A stretch of 64,000 nt of DNA from Eubacterium sp. 14-2 (GCF_000403845.2 NZ_KE159567.1:281457-345456); one strand, 5' to 3'; numbered from the stretch's first letter, positions 10,212 through 18,949 are shown. Numbers and translations are program-made. The notes: generated by a model from the letters alone, not told the origin.

Positions 10212-11572
10212 CGCAATGGTTCCTCCCTCCTGCGGTCTGCCCTGCCTGTTCTGGCATTTGTATTTGACCGTTGGTTTTCCATCGTGTCGTGGATTTGGTT
10301 TAAGCAGCCGTCAATGTGTGCGGAGCGTTTCTCAATCCCGTCTGCATATTTCAGACGTTTCCTAAGCTCCGTTATCTGCTCCGTCACGCCCTGTTTTTCG
10401 GCTCGGAGTGTTTCTTTTTCGGCTGGTGTGGCACGGCGTACTTTATTCCGCAAGTGCTGGCGGTAGTCAATCAGTTTATTCATTTCACTCTGGTTTTGCT
10501 CCCTGTCGGCGTGTAAGTCGGAGAGTGTAGAGATATTATGCTTTGACATATACCGTACCTGTGCGGTAATCTCGTCCAGTTTCCGAAGCTCCTCTTTCAT
10601 CAGCGGGCTTGTCGGCTTGTAGTCCGTGCCTTTGGGGAATATCCCTAACTGATAGCACCAGTAGTAATACAACGCTAAGATTCCCGTGCTTTTCTGGTGT
10701 GGTTTCCATGCGTTTTTGTACTGCTCTGGCATATGTGGGGAGTAGGAAATCCTTGCTTTGTAGTTTCCATACCGGGAAGCCCCGCCTAAACATGACCGTA
10801 TGAAATCGGGTGTCATCCGCTCATCAAGCGTGTCTAACCTTGTGAAATGCTTGTACTGCGGCAGCTTCATTTTCCAATGGCTGCCCGAAAAATCAACCTC
10901 ATATCCTTTATCGGTAAGGTATTTCATCATGTGCTGTAAATCCCTGCTCCCGTTGATTGCCTCCCTTAAATCCTCCCGATAGACGTTGTACCGTGTCGGC
11001 TTTCCGCTTTTTTCGTCCAGATACAGCGGTCTTGACGGGGCTTTCCTGGGGTTTTCAATCACCGATAAACTGTACTCTCGGCATAAGCGGTCGGACGCTT
11101 CCCGCAACCTTTTCTGCTCCGATTTTGAGTAATTATATTTCTGTCCGTCTATGAAAGAAACGGAGTTAAAACAGAAATGATTGTGCAGATGCCCTTTGTC
11201 AAGGTGTGTGGCAACGATTATCTGGTACTTGCCGCCCCACATTTCCCTTGCCAGTTTCAATCCGATTTCATGGCACTGTTCGGGCGTTACCTCGTCTGGC
11301 TTGAAGCTCTGGTAGCCATGCCATGCGATATACCCGCCTGTCTTTTGGTACTGTTTCTTTGTCAAAATCATCTGCTGCAAGGCGGTTTTTTTCAGACAGT
11401 TGATTGCGGAAACATACTCGCCCTTATTTGTTTTTGACGGATTTCTCACATAGGAGAACACGTCAAAGAAGTCCTGCATATCCTCATTCGGCACGGTCTT
11501 TTCTGGATTTTCTATATAGTCAATCAAGTCTTTTATGCTCCCTTTGACATGCCATAAGCTCGTTACCGCCAT
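10208..11572 (-). CDS. Relaxase, MobA/VirD2 type
   Basis: 454 residues. The N-terminal relaxase domain has the metal-binding three-His motif HLDKGHLHNHF near residues 130-140, preceded by conserved segments around EVTPEQCHEIG. The nicking Tyr is expected in the first 100 residues. The middle contains a zone typical of clostridial relaxases (GIFPKGTDYKP), and the C-terminal third is a charged coiled coil (about 330-450). It would nick oriT and pilot the strand during mobilisation by a helper conjugative element. It lies one base after mobC and overlaps tnpW. Confidence 0.9.
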   Translation of the reverse strand: MAVTSLWHVKGSIKDLIDYIENPEKTVPNEDMQDFFDVFSYVRNPSKTNKGEYVSAINCLKKTALQQMILTKKQYQKTGGYIAWHGYQSFKPDEVTPEQCHEIGLKLAREMWGGKYQIIVATHLDKGHLHNHFCFNSVSFIDGQKYNYSKSEQKRLREASDRLCREYSLSVIENPRKAPSRPLYLDEKSGKPTRYNVYREDLREAINGSRDLQHMMKYLTDKGYEVDFSGSHWKMKLPQYKHFTRLDTLDERMTPDFIRSCLGGASRYGNYKARISYSPHMPEQYKNAWKPHQKSTGILALYYYWCYQLGIFPKGTDYKPTSPLMKEELRKLDEITAQVRYMSKHNISTLSDLHADREQNQSEMNKLIDYRQHLRNKVRRATPAEKETLRAEKQGVTEQITELRKRLKYADGIEKRSAHIDGCLNQIHDTMENQRSNTNARTGRADRRREEPLR

Positions 11573-11573
11573 A

Positions 11574-11930
11574 TCAGACCGCCCCCTGTCTCGTCAATTC
11601 TTCTAAGCTATATCGTTGTGGGAGAGTTGTTTTCTGTTGCAGTTCTAAGATAAAATCCTCAATCTCCTTACAGATTTCGGCGGCGGTTGGATAGTCGGGA
11701 ACACACTTTTTGAAAGCGTCATGCACTTCATAGAGCCTGTTTAACAGCTCCCAAAACTCTGTTTTAGGCTTTGGCTGCGGGGCGTTTCCCTTGCATAACT
11801 GGCGCATAAATTCGGCTGCGGACAGACCGCAAGCAGCGGCGCATTGCTTTAATTTTTCATGTTCTTCCTCGTTCAATCGGACGGTAATCGGGACATTCCG
11901 CACATCCTTTTCTGATTTTTTTCTGCTCAT
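11574..11930 (-). CDS. mobC: MobC-like relaxosome protein
   Basis: 118 residues from ATG 11930, which has GGAGG 10 bases upstream; the longer frame adds 41 residues that do not look like protein. A basic N-terminus is followed by a ribbon-helix-helix-like segment (ITVRLNEEEHEKLKQCAA, then LSAAEFMRQL). Pairing with the relaxase one base downstream identifies it as the accessory DNA-binding protein that opens oriT. The hairpin-rich stretch upstream is its likely target. Confidence 0.82.
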   Translation of the reverse strand: MSRKKSEKDVRNVPITVRLNEEEHEKLKQCAAACGLSAAEFMRQLCKGNAPQPKPKTEFWELLNRLYEVHDAFKKCVPDYPTAAEICKEIEDFILELQQKTTLPQRYSLEELTRQGAV

Positions 11931-12044
11931 TTTTCTCAATCCTCCAGTCTTATTTTTCTTTCTTCGGGGTAAACAGGGGCTGTCCCCTGAGTGAAGTCCA
12001 CACGCCTTTAGGCTGTGGATTGGATTGTGCGCGAGTAGCGATGA

Positions 12045-12252
12045 GAATGCCATGCTTGCATGGGCATTCGAGGAGCACCGTGGTCATAGCGGGGAATGCA
12101 AAGCATTTTCCGCTATGGCTGACACAATCCGATGCTCGCTATCTCTGTGGACGCGTCGTCACAAGTTCCGTATCGCTCATTTCCGTGCAGGCACGGAAAA
12201 TCACTCACTCCACTGCTCCTCCTTCTCCCAAAAAGTCTAGCGACTTTTCGGG
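12045..12252. repeat. Hairpin cluster, candidate oriT
   Basis: Four inverted repeats in 208 bp: 12045-12069 (GAATGC-CATGC arms), 12085-12117 (CATAGCGGGGAATGC against GCATTTTCCGCTATG), 12180-12199 (perfect TTTCCGTGC/GCACGGAAA, 2-base loop) and 12231-12248 (AAAAGTC/GACTTTT). They lie just upstream of the divergence from mobC and the relaxase, where origins of transfer usually sit. The nick site cannot be assigned. Confidence 0.45.
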
Positions 12253-12593
12253 AACCCTATTTCCTGTGCAGCCGCCATTCTTCCATACCTGTCTTACCCT
12301 CCGAAAAGAAAATCCTATGTCCCTGCACCTCCGTTCTGGATTTGATTTCTCTTGACTTTTGGATAAATGAAAAAGCCGCTACACCGCACCACGAATGACA
12401 GGAGTGTTTTCTCCTGCGCGGATTCGCAATGCTATGTAACGGCTTTGAAATTCAAAACCATGCTGCCATACACCAGCCGAAAAGGGCAGCATAAATTCGG
12501 CAGCGGTCAGCCTTGTCCATTGGCTGACATTCCGTTCTTCCATCTATGTGCTATTTCATTTTCAATCTTCCAATTCCCTCACGGGTATTTCAG

Positions 12594-12621
12594 AATATCA
12601 TAGCGGCTGTACCCATGTCAA
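12594..12621 (-). promoter_or_regulatory. Minus-strand promoter toward the mobilisation genes
   Basis: TTGACA (complement of 12616-12621), a 16-base spacer and GATATT (complement of 12594-12599) read leftward into the oriT-like region and mobC. The consensus -35 supports it; the -10 matches 4 of 6. Confidence 0.45.
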
Positions 12622-12744
12622 GATTTTGGGCAAACTTTTTAGTATTCCCTGTGGACAGGAATTTTATACATCAATTTTATAATTTGGCGGGGGAATTTTA
12701 TCCCCCACCCAATAGCCCGTCAAAAAGCTGTCTTTATTAGTTGG

Positions 12745-13170
12745 TTATAAAATCTTCCGCAACTTTTTCCGCAGATGGTCTAATCGTGCATAAATAGCCC
12801 CTGTTGTCAATCCAACAAGCGGTGCAATTTCCTTTGTGGAATAGCCCTGCATTTTCAGCAGGATGATTTGCAGGGTACGCCTGTCCACCGTAAGCAATGC
12901 CCGATACAGAGTTTCGTCCTCAATCTCATCCAGTAAATCAGCAACGGTCTTTACCTCGGCATTCCGCTCCCTGTCTGCCATTCCCTCAAGGTATTCGCCA
13001 AAGTCGCTTGTCCAATGGTAAAACCGCCTGTTGGAATTGAAGTCTGCCCTGTCGTCTGTGCGGATTTGTTCAATGGTGGTTTCATCAACTCCATGCTCCC
13101 GTAATATTTTTTCCTCGGCTTCTTTCCAGATAAGCCATTTCCTGTTCTCCCGTCCGTTGTTGTATGCCAT
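12745..13170 (-). CDS. Sigma-70 region 4-like regulator, copy 1
   Basis: 141 residues from ATG 13170 (GGAGG upstream). The N-terminal half is charged and helical (RENRKWLIWKEAEEKILREHG). The C-terminal half is a sigma region 4-like helix-turn-helix: LQIILLKMQGYSTKEIAPLVG followed by TTGAIYARLDHLRKKLRKIL. Such short sigma-like proteins are found in clostridial and Tn916-like elements, where they are thought to control transfer genes. A paralogue at 19339 is about the same length, with the shared start MAYN and the same KWRLWKEAEEK pattern. Its leader is conserved, but most of it is now separated by an IS110-type insertion. Confidence 0.8.
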   Translation of the reverse strand: MAYNNGRENRKWLIWKEAEEKILREHGVDETTIEQIRTDDRADFNSNRRFYHWTSDFGEYLEGMADRERNAEVKTVADLLDEIEDETLYRALLTVDRRTLQIILLKMQGYSTKEIAPLVGLTTGAIYARLDHLRKKLRKIL

Positions 13171-13254
13171 TCTTTTTTCCTCCAATCTGAAATTTTTGAA
13201 AATGCTAAAAACCAGATTGGATAGGAGGCGAACGGCAGCCAACAGCAGAAACAG

Positions 13255-13325
13255 CCCTGCGGCACATTCCGATAAAAAACGACAAAAGAAAAACCGCAAA
13301 GGCTCGGTGACCTCTACGGTTATAG
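13255..13325 (-). promoter_or_regulatory. Conserved leader segment upstream of sigma-like copy 1
   Basis: On the minus strand this stretch contains CCTTTGCGGTTTTTCTTTTG followed by TCGTTTTTT. The same string is found upstream of the second sigma-like gene (about 19216-19245, plus strand). It lies about 90-130 bases before the start codon in both. Conservation of untranslated sequence between paralogues points to a regulatory leader. Confidence 0.5.
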
Positions 13326-13435
13326 GACAATATGAAGTGACCCCACATTTGTAGCAACGTGGATTTACCTGTATACTAGAGTTTGTTAAGAACAATGGTA
13401 ACAGGGATTACCGCATACAAAAGGAGGCCACTTAC

Positions 13436-14557
13436 ATGAAAAGAATACTACGAATCGGAATGGATGTCCATAGCACAAACTACACTTTATGCGCCATTGA
13501 GCCAAGATTTGACGGAGACGACATTATTTACGCAAATGTCAAGGTAACGCCTGACCCGGACAATATCGTGCAGTTCATTGAAAACTTAAAGAAAAAGATA
13601 AAAGAAGAATGTGATATTCTCTGCGGTTATGAGGCGGGCTGTCTGGGATTCTCTTTATATCATGAATTAGTCAAAAAGGAAATCCGCTGTGTAATTCTTG
13701 CCCCGACAACTATGATGACCCAGCAGGGAAAGCGGATCAAAACAGATAAACGCGACGCATTGATGATTGCGCAATGCCTTGCCTATGGCGGTTACCATGC
13801 GGTACACATTCCGACAGAAAAGGATGATGATGTCAAAACATATCTGCGCATGAGGGATGACCATAAGCTGGATTTAAAGAAGACAAAACAGAGGATCTGT
13901 GCGTTCTGTTTAAGCCAGGGTTTCCATTATGACGGTGGGAAATGGACGCAGGCGCAATTAAAATGGCTGAAATCGCTTGAACTTAGCGAATGGGACAGAG
14001 AAACGCTTGGCGAGTATCTGATCACATACGAATATCAGAGCAACCGGATAGAAATGTTTGATAAGAGGATAGAGGAACTGGCCTCTGAAACAGAGTATGT
14101 GGAGAAGGTAAAAAGACTGGTATGCTTTCTGGGCGTAAAAACCCATACGGCGTTATCCTGCCTGGTTGAAACTGGGGATTTCCAGAGATTTGCAAAGGGG
14201 AACATCTACTCTGCATATCTGGGATTAGTGCCGGGGGAAGATTCGAGCAGTGATAACATCAACAGGCTTTCCATCACCAAAGCCGGCAACAGCCATGTAA
14301 GGAAACTGCTGATTGAGGCTTCCAAAGGGATCTGTAAGGGAGCGGTCGGCCATAAATCGAAAGATTTAAAGGCAAGGCAGAGCGGGAATCCGCCGGAGGT
14401 GATTGCGTATGCAGACAAAGCAAACGAAAGGCTAAGAAGGAAGTATTACAAAATGATAAGGCATGGCAAGAAAAAGAATGTGGCGGTAACGGCAGTCGCA
14501 AGGGAACTTGCGTGCTTTATATGGGGTATGATGACGGATAACATCCGTATAGCGTGA
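13436..14557 (+). CDS. IS110 family transposase (DEDD)
   Basis: 373 residues. The N-terminal DEDD RuvC-like domain shows D10 in IGMDVHST, E66 in CGYEAGCLG, and D104/D107 in IKTDKRDALMIAQ. The C-terminal Transposase_20 domain holds LGLVPGEDSSSD and AGNSHVRKLLIEAS with the conserved catalytic Ser. AAAGGAGG sits upstream of the ATG. Enzymes of this family recombine DNA using a bridge RNA transcribed from the element's own non-coding end. The gene appears intact. Confidence 0.93.
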   Translation: MKRILRIGMDVHSTNYTLCAIEPRFDGDDIIYANVKVTPDPDNIVQFIENLKKKIKEECDILCGYEAGCLGFSLYHELVKKEIRCVILAPTTMMTQQGKRIKTDKRDALMIAQCLAYGGYHAVHIPTEKDDDVKTYLRMRDDHKLDLKKTKQRICAFCLSQGFHYDGGKWTQAQLKWLKSLELSEWDRETLGEYLITYEYQSNRIEMFDKRIEELASETEYVEKVKRLVCFLGVKTHTALSCLVETGDFQRFAKGNIYSAYLGLVPGEDSSSDNINRLSITKAGNSHVRKLLIEASKGICKGAVGHKSKDLKARQSGNPPEVIAYADKANERLRRKYYKMIRHGKKKNVAVTAVARELACFIWGMMTDNIRIA

Positions 14558-14968
14558 TATCAGCCTGCCATCTGCCCGTCAAGGGTAAATAAACTGCTGC
14601 GCAGCCCTTGACAGCCAGCTGTCATCCTGATGGATGGCAGTCAAGCGGATTAAGCAGGCGCAGCTGCATAATCCGCAGCAACTATTAACAAAAAACTGGA
14701 GATATCTTGAAGGAGTCTTTTGGAACTTCAAGGTTCGGGTTATCTGCGGCATCTCCTTGTCGGCAGGGTAGCGATACACTGATCCACGTTATAGGACAGC
14801 AGAGCCCGCGGCGGACCATTGACCTGTAGGTAACCAATCCACGAATAACGGAGTGGCCAAATGCCGGGAACTGTTAATCAAAAGGCTTCTTCAAGATATC
14901 TCATAAATACAAATGTGAGTTTTGTCAGAGAAAAAAGTTTGTTATTTTTGATTTACCTCTTGACAAAA
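14558..14968 (+). ncRNA. Candidate bridge RNA region of the IS110-type element
   Basis: 411 bp between the transposase stop and the right inverted repeat, with no gene. It is highly structured: GAGATATCTTGAAG near 14699 pairs with CTTCAAGATATCTC near 14890, closing a loop of roughly 190 bases. Inside is a local hairpin (CTTGAAGGAG... CTTCAAG near 14707-14731). GC-rich stretches (GCAGAGCCCGCGGCGG) lie in the middle. In IS1111-group elements the bridge RNA is encoded 3' of the transposase, which matches this place. Assignment is by position and structure only. Confidence 0.5.
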
Positions 14969-14978
14969 GTCACTTCAT

Positions 14979-15260
14979 AACGGAGATACATATTCTGTTA
15001 AGTGGAGATTATACTTCTGGTTGCATGGCAAGAAGTAGCGTTGCATGGGCAGGGATTTTTTTAACTGGCTTCCTGCCATTCCCCGATATGCTATGTACGG
15101 ATAAATTCTGTGTTGCATGAGCAGATAGATTACCGCCCGAAAAAAGAACATAAAAAACCCTCCAAACTTCAAAAACAGGTCTGGAGAGTGTCTGTTAAGT
15201 TTTTTAGGGCATAGCAATACCGCCCACCACACGCCGTTTTTTTATATGGTGAACATCCAT
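14979..15260 (-). promoter_or_regulatory. Leader/attenuator block displaced from sigma-like copy 1
   Basis: Read on the minus strand, this block matches the stretch upstream of the second sigma-like gene (18950-19195). Shared parts are GGGCATAGCAATA with CGCCCACCA, a terminator hairpin (CTCCAGAC/GTTTGGAG type, about 15160-15187), then CATATCGGGGA and GTTAAAAAAATCC with ATGCAA. The order is kept. It was contiguous with 13255-13325 before the IS110-type insertion. A terminator inside a long conserved leader suggests attenuation. Confidence 0.55.
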
Positions 15261-15413
15261 GCTATGAATGAAATGCAGGCAATAAGCAATAGCTATCCAT
15301 CTTCTTTTTATCCTCAACACAAATTTGTTTTTTTGCAGATAGCTGTTGCTTAAATTGCCACATTAATTTTTTATCCATTGATTCAAGTTTGGTAAAATTC
15401 TTTATGTATATTT

Positions 15414-16739
15414 TTATTGTTTTTCTTTTTTGCTGACATGATAAAAATAAATTGCGCGGATTAATAGCCCTCCAAACCAGCCGATTGGAGCGGCTATCCA
15501 AATTCCATTATAACCAAGCTTTGTGCCAGACAAAATAATAGCGACAGGCACTTGAAGACAGCACAGGGAACATATGGAAGCAATCATCGGCACAAATGAT
15601 TTTCCATACCCCAAAAGCAATCCGTTTAATACCTGCATGGCTGTAAAGATAATATAAAAAGCAGGCACAATCTTCAGATAGCTGTTGCCAATATCTAAAA
15701 CAGACGTATCCCTATTGAATATTGATATAAATACAGACGGAAACAATACAATGACAACAGAAATACACGCTGATACTGCAATCCCCATAACCAATGCGTA
15801 TTTCCCGCCTTTCAATACCCTGTCTTTCCTTTTTGCCCCTAAATTCTGGGCAGTAAAATTAGTCATAGCCTGCCCTAAGTTCAAGGCGGGCATTTCTGCA
15901 AAAGCATCTACCTTAGATGCGGCAGTATATGCCGCCATGCAATCCGTGCCAAACCCATTAATCAGAAACTGCAATGACATAAATCCCACACTCACAAATA
16001 CTTGCTGTATCATGGCGGGCGTACCTATCTTCAAGCTCTTTTTTAATTCTGCCTTGTCAAACTGTAAATGCAATACATTAATAAACAAGCTGCGATAATG
16101 TATTTTCATATATACCATACAAACGATAAATGACAAAAGCTGCGATAACACAGTCGCAAATGCCGCCCCTGCCACACCCATTCCGAATGCCTTAATGAAC
16201 AATATATCAAGCACAATATTCAGAAGCGCTGCCACTATCAGAATATATGTAGGTGTTTTTGAATCCCCCATCCCGCGAAGAATATTTGTAAGCGCGTTAT
16301 ATGCAAACGTGGGGATAACGCCGATAAACATAATTTTAAGATATATGTCAGCCGCTTCAAGCAAAGCGGACGGCACTCGGAAGACAAGCAGAATCTGATA
16401 GGAAAAACATATGCCCAAAGCAGCAATTATCAAACTGAGGCAAAAGCAGAAAGCAAATCCTGTATCCATAACTTTTTTCGCAGATTCCATGTCCTTACTG
16501 CCAAAATAACGTGAAACCAATATGCTTGCCCCCATTGAAATGCCCATAGAAAGGGCAATCAGCAGATAGTGTATCTGAAAACTGAACCCTACCGCCGCCA
16601 GACATTCTTTCCCCAAAAAATTACCTACAATAACCGTATCCGCAAGATTATATAGTTGCTGGAATAGATTGCCGACCAAAATTGGCAGTGAAAATAAAAA
16701 TATTGTCTTTAACTCATGTTCTCTCGTTAAATCCTTCAT
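15414..16739 (-). CDS. MATE family efflux transporter
   Basis: 441 residues with about twelve transmembrane helices in two similar halves. The N-terminal segment (FSLPILVGNLFQQLYNLADT, then VGNFLGKECLAAVG) is the typical MATE/NorM signature, and the middle has NILRGMGDSKTP. It would export cationic drugs or dyes using an ion gradient. AGAGG lies before the ATG. It is divergent from a MocR-type regulator whose operator-like repeats sit between them. The pair is flanked on both sides by leader blocks of the mobile element, so it is probably cargo. Confidence 0.92.
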   Translation of the reverse strand: MKDLTREHELKTIFLFSLPILVGNLFQQLYNLADTVIVGNFLGKECLAAVGFSFQIHYLLIALSMGISMGASILVSRYFGSKDMESAKKVMDTGFAFCFCLSLIIAALGICFSYQILLVFRVPSALLEAADIYLKIMFIGVIPTFAYNALTNILRGMGDSKTPTYILIVAALLNIVLDILFIKAFGMGVAGAAFATVLSQLLSFIVCMVYMKIHYRSLFINVLHLQFDKAELKKSLKIGTPAMIQQVFVSVGFMSLQFLINGFGTDCMAAYTAASKVDAFAEMPALNLGQAMTNFTAQNLGAKRKDRVLKGGKYALVMGIAVSACISVVIVLFPSVFISIFNRDTSVLDIGNSYLKIVPAFYIIFTAMQVLNGLLLGYGKSFVPMIASICSLCCLQVPVAIILSGTKLGYNGIWIAAPIGWFGGLLIRAIYFYHVSKKEKQ

Positions 16740-16808
16740 TTCGTAACCTCTTTCCTACTAAAATAAAATTTATTCCTTTTTGTTGCATGGTATTATTTGC
16801 ACACAATA

Positions 16809-16864
16809 CATACAATATAGATTATATTCTTGACTTTGTATGCTTTCAATGCTAATATTGTATG
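16809..16864. promoter_or_regulatory. Divergent promoter and inverted operator between MATE and MocR genes
   Basis: A strong plus-strand promoter: TTGACT 16830-16835, 17-base spacer, TAATAT 16853-16858. It is flanked by the inverted repeat CATACAATAT (16809-16818) and ATATTGTATG (16855-16864), the second arm overlapping the -10 box. Binding there would repress or autoregulate the MocR gene and could steer the divergent efflux gene. The promoter also shows that the ATG at 16830 cannot be the translation start. Confidence 0.6.
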
Positions 16865-16895
16865 TAAGACAATTTTGAGCAGGGAGGGAAAAAGC

Positions 16896-18299
16896 TTGCC
16901 AGTTAATTCTTTTGAAAATTACCCAATGCCATGGATACCCGATAAAGAAAAATTAAAATCACCAATTTATATATCTATTGCGGAACTTTTGGAACAGGAT
17001 ATCCAAAGCGGCAAACTGGCTGGAAATACAAAACTGCCGCCCCAAAGGGAATTAGCAGACTTTCTTGATTTGAACCTAAGCACAATAACCCGTGCATTCA
17101 AGATTTGTGAAAATAAGGGGCTAATCTATGCCAATATAGGGCAAGGCACATTTGTATCCCCAAATGCCGCCATCCCTTTTTTACATAAGGCAAATAACGG
17201 GTGCGTAGAACTGGGCATAATCAGACCTTTTTACCAGTATAATAAGATTGTCGCTGATATTGCGCAAAAAACCATACAACGCAATACTTCCCAGTATCTT
17301 TTTGAATTTGACAGCATATCGGAATCTTACAAGCACAAACAGACCGCCATAAAATGGCTGAAATCTTTCCATATAGAAACAGAGCCTGAAAACATCATGC
17401 TGACGGCAGGAACTCAAAATGCCCTGACGATTGTATTTTTGGCTCTTTTCCACTCTGGAGATAAAATCCTAACTGATTCTTACACTTATTCCAATTTTAT
17501 CGGCTTAGCCAGACAGTTAAATGTCCAGTTGATATCAGTAGCCGCAGATGAGGATGGAATGATACCCGACCTAGTGGAAAAGCAGTGCAGGATAATGGAT
17601 ATAAAAGGAATCTTCCTAATGCCGTCCTGCAATAATCCGACAGGAACTGTCATGTCAATGGAACGAAAAAGGAAAATTGCCAGCCTCATACAGCAATACC
17701 ATCTGATTTTAATGGAAGATGACGCTTATGGATTTATTGCAAATGATACAGGAGAACCGATTCAGACATTGATACCAGATAATACCATTTACCTGCACAG
17801 CCTGTCAAAATCACTTTCAGCAGGCTTAAGATGCGCATATATGGTTATCCCTGATTGCTTAAGACAAACCTTTCTTGAAACGGCTAATAATGTAAATTTG
17901 AAAATACCGCTGCTTAACGCAGAAATTATAAGCGAATTAATTGCAAGCGGCAATGCAGGCAGAATCATAGGGCAGAAAAAAAGACAGGCAAAAGAACGGA
18001 ACAGGATATATAAAAAATACTTTCCAGACAGCATCTGCCCGAATGAATACAGCTTCTTCCAATGGCTGCCCCTGCCTGCCCATTATAACGGTTATCAGTT
18101 GGAAATGCAGGCAACAGACAATGGCATTCATATCTTCTGTTCTGACCGTTTTACCGTTGGCAAAGCTGAATCCACAGCTATAAGAATTGCAACCTGTTCC
18201 CCTGATTCCTTACAACAATTGGAAACAGGACTGAAAACCCTAAAACATTTGCTGGATAAGAATCAGCAATATATTTCACAAGCTAATTTCATAATATAG
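16896..18299 (+). CDS. MocR-type regulator (GntR HTH fused to aminotransferase fold)
   Basis: 467 residues from TTG 16896, preceded by GGGAGGG; the longer frame from 16830 starts inside the promoter. A GntR winged helix occupies about residues 20-95 (KLPPQRELADFLDLNLSTITRAFKI). A fold-type I aminotransferase domain follows, with the PLP Lys in LHSLSKSLSAG and motifs SCNNPTGTVMS and EDDAYGF. MocR proteins bind PLP and act as transcription factors. Divergence from the MATE gene suggests it controls that pump, perhaps in response to a vitamin B6- or drug-related ligand (inference). Confidence 0.88.
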   Translation: MPVNSFENYPMPWIPDKEKLKSPIYISIAELLEQDIQSGKLAGNTKLPPQRELADFLDLNLSTITRAFKICENKGLIYANIGQGTFVSPNAAIPFLHKANNGCVELGIIRPFYQYNKIVADIAQKTIQRNTSQYLFEFDSISESYKHKQTAIKWLKSFHIETEPENIMLTAGTQNALTIVFLALFHSGDKILTDSYTYSNFIGLARQLNVQLISVAADEDGMIPDLVEKQCRIMDIKGIFLMPSCNNPTGTVMSMERKRKIASLIQQYHLILMEDDAYGFIANDTGEPIQTLIPDNTIYLHSLSKSLSAGLRCAYMVIPDCLRQTFLETANNVNLKIPLLNAEIISELIASGNAGRIIGQKKRQAKERNRIYKKYFPDSICPNEYSFFQWLPLPAHYNGYQLEMQATDNGIHIFCSDRFTVGKAESTAIRIATCSPDSLQQLETGLKTLKHLLDKNQQYISQANFII

Positions 18300-18314
18300 T
18301 TACTCCATTTGAAA

Positions 18315-18343
18315 GGCGGCAAAGAATTATATTCCCTGCCGCC
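18315..18343. terminator. Hairpin between convergent genes
   Basis: GGCGGCA (18315-18321) pairs with TGCCGCC (18337-18343) between the converging MocR and tnpV stops. No clear T-run follows on either strand, so efficiency is uncertain. Confidence 0.45.
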
Positions 18344-18351
18344 AATTCTGA

Positions 18352-18723
18352 TTATATAAAAATAATTTCTCCGTTCACAATTTCCCTCGCACAAGCCCTT
18401 ATATTATTTATTTTGCCTGTCCACTCTATGGCATTTTCTTCCTTTAGCCGTTCCGTTATGTCCTGTGCCTGTTTCATGCTCTCTATAAGCCTTTCAAAGC
18501 GTTCCTGCGCCTGCCTGTCAATGACGGCTAGATAGGAGTTCAGTCTGCCACTTGTGAGAAGATTGGTGTATGTAACCTTGTGGTACTGTTTCAGATAATC
18601 CTGATGCCGCTGTCCCCATGTGCCTATCGGCTGTTCTTCTTCGTTGGGTAATATTAAATCTGGAATAAGATACCCATTTTCTTCGTGATATGTGCCGCCT
18701 AACTGTTCAAATATTGACTTCAT
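18352..18723 (-). CDS. tnpV: Transposon-encoded protein TnpV-like
   Basis: 123 residues from ATG 18723 with AAAAGGAG upstream; the longer frame adds 18 non-conserved residues. It begins MKSIFEQLGGTYHEENGYL and continues with PIGTWGQRHQDYLKQYH and HKVTYTNLLTSGRLNSYL, matching the TnpV family as I recall it from Tn4451-like and conjugative elements. Function unknown. A 21-residue remnant of a second copy lies upstream at 18809. Confidence 0.8.
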   Translation of the reverse strand: MKSIFEQLGGTYHEENGYLIPDLILPNEEEQPIGTWGQRHQDYLKQYHKVTYTNLLTSGRLNSYLAVIDRQAQERFERLIESMKQAQDITERLKEENAIEWTGKINNIRACAREIVNGEIIFI

Positions 18724-18808
18724 ATGCAAAAACTCCTTTTCTGTATGGTTTGGTTTCTGCGGGGCATCTGCAAGCAATGTGTCAGCAGGCTGTATGTATA
18801 TACTATCT

Positions 18809-18874
18809 TTAAGTTAAGTAATCCCCTTGCTGTTCATATTCGCCGCCTAATCTCTCAAAGATTGATTTTGCCAT
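18809..18874 (-). pseudogene. Remnant of a second tnpV gene
   Basis: ATG at 18874 with ACGGAGGAAT upstream reads MAKSIFERLGGEYEQQGDYL plus one residue, then TAA at 18809. This parallels the first 20 residues of TnpV at 18723 (KSIFEQLGGTY...GYL), then stops. It is too short for the family (about 120 residues), so it is a broken copy or a retained leader left by recombination between elements. Confidence 0.6.
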
Positions 18875-18949
18875 TTTGCAATTCCTCCGTATGATTTGAA
18901 TTTGCCTACAATCCAATCATTCTGGCTGATTACGAAGTCTTTGGATTTA

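Larger units (their letters stand above)
11931..12744. other. Non-coding region of the mobilisation module with clustered hairpins
   Basis: About 800 bp upstream of mobC without a credible gene: the open frames here are overlapping, lack ribosome binding sites and have no protein-like character. It holds four hairpins between 12045 and 12252 (separate entry) and a minus-strand promoter near 12594-12621. A long-range repeat (AAAGCCGCTACA near 12371 against TGTAACGGCTTT near 12436) may fold or terminate. Confidence 0.55.
13332..14978 (+). mobile_element. IS110 family (IS1111-group-like) insertion sequence
   Basis: A single DEDD transposase gene is bounded by an inverted repeat: ATGAAGTGAC at 13332-13341 and GTCACTTCAT at 14969-14978, extendable by one base on each side. 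Short subterminal inverted repeats and long non-coding DNA 3' of the transposase fit the IS1111 group. Exact ends are not certain, since these elements make no or very short target duplications. The insertion splits the conserved leader of the sigma-like gene: the leader continues on the right at 14979-15260. Confidence 0.75.

Noticed and set aside
12020..12740. Several overlapping plus-strand frames of 60-111 codons
   Set aside because: No ribosome binding sites, no protein-like composition, mutual overlap, and they cross clear hairpins; this is the non-coding oriT-like region.
15262..15501. 79-codon minus-strand frame after the MATE gene
   Set aside because: Overlaps the MATE 3' end and has no ribosome binding site.
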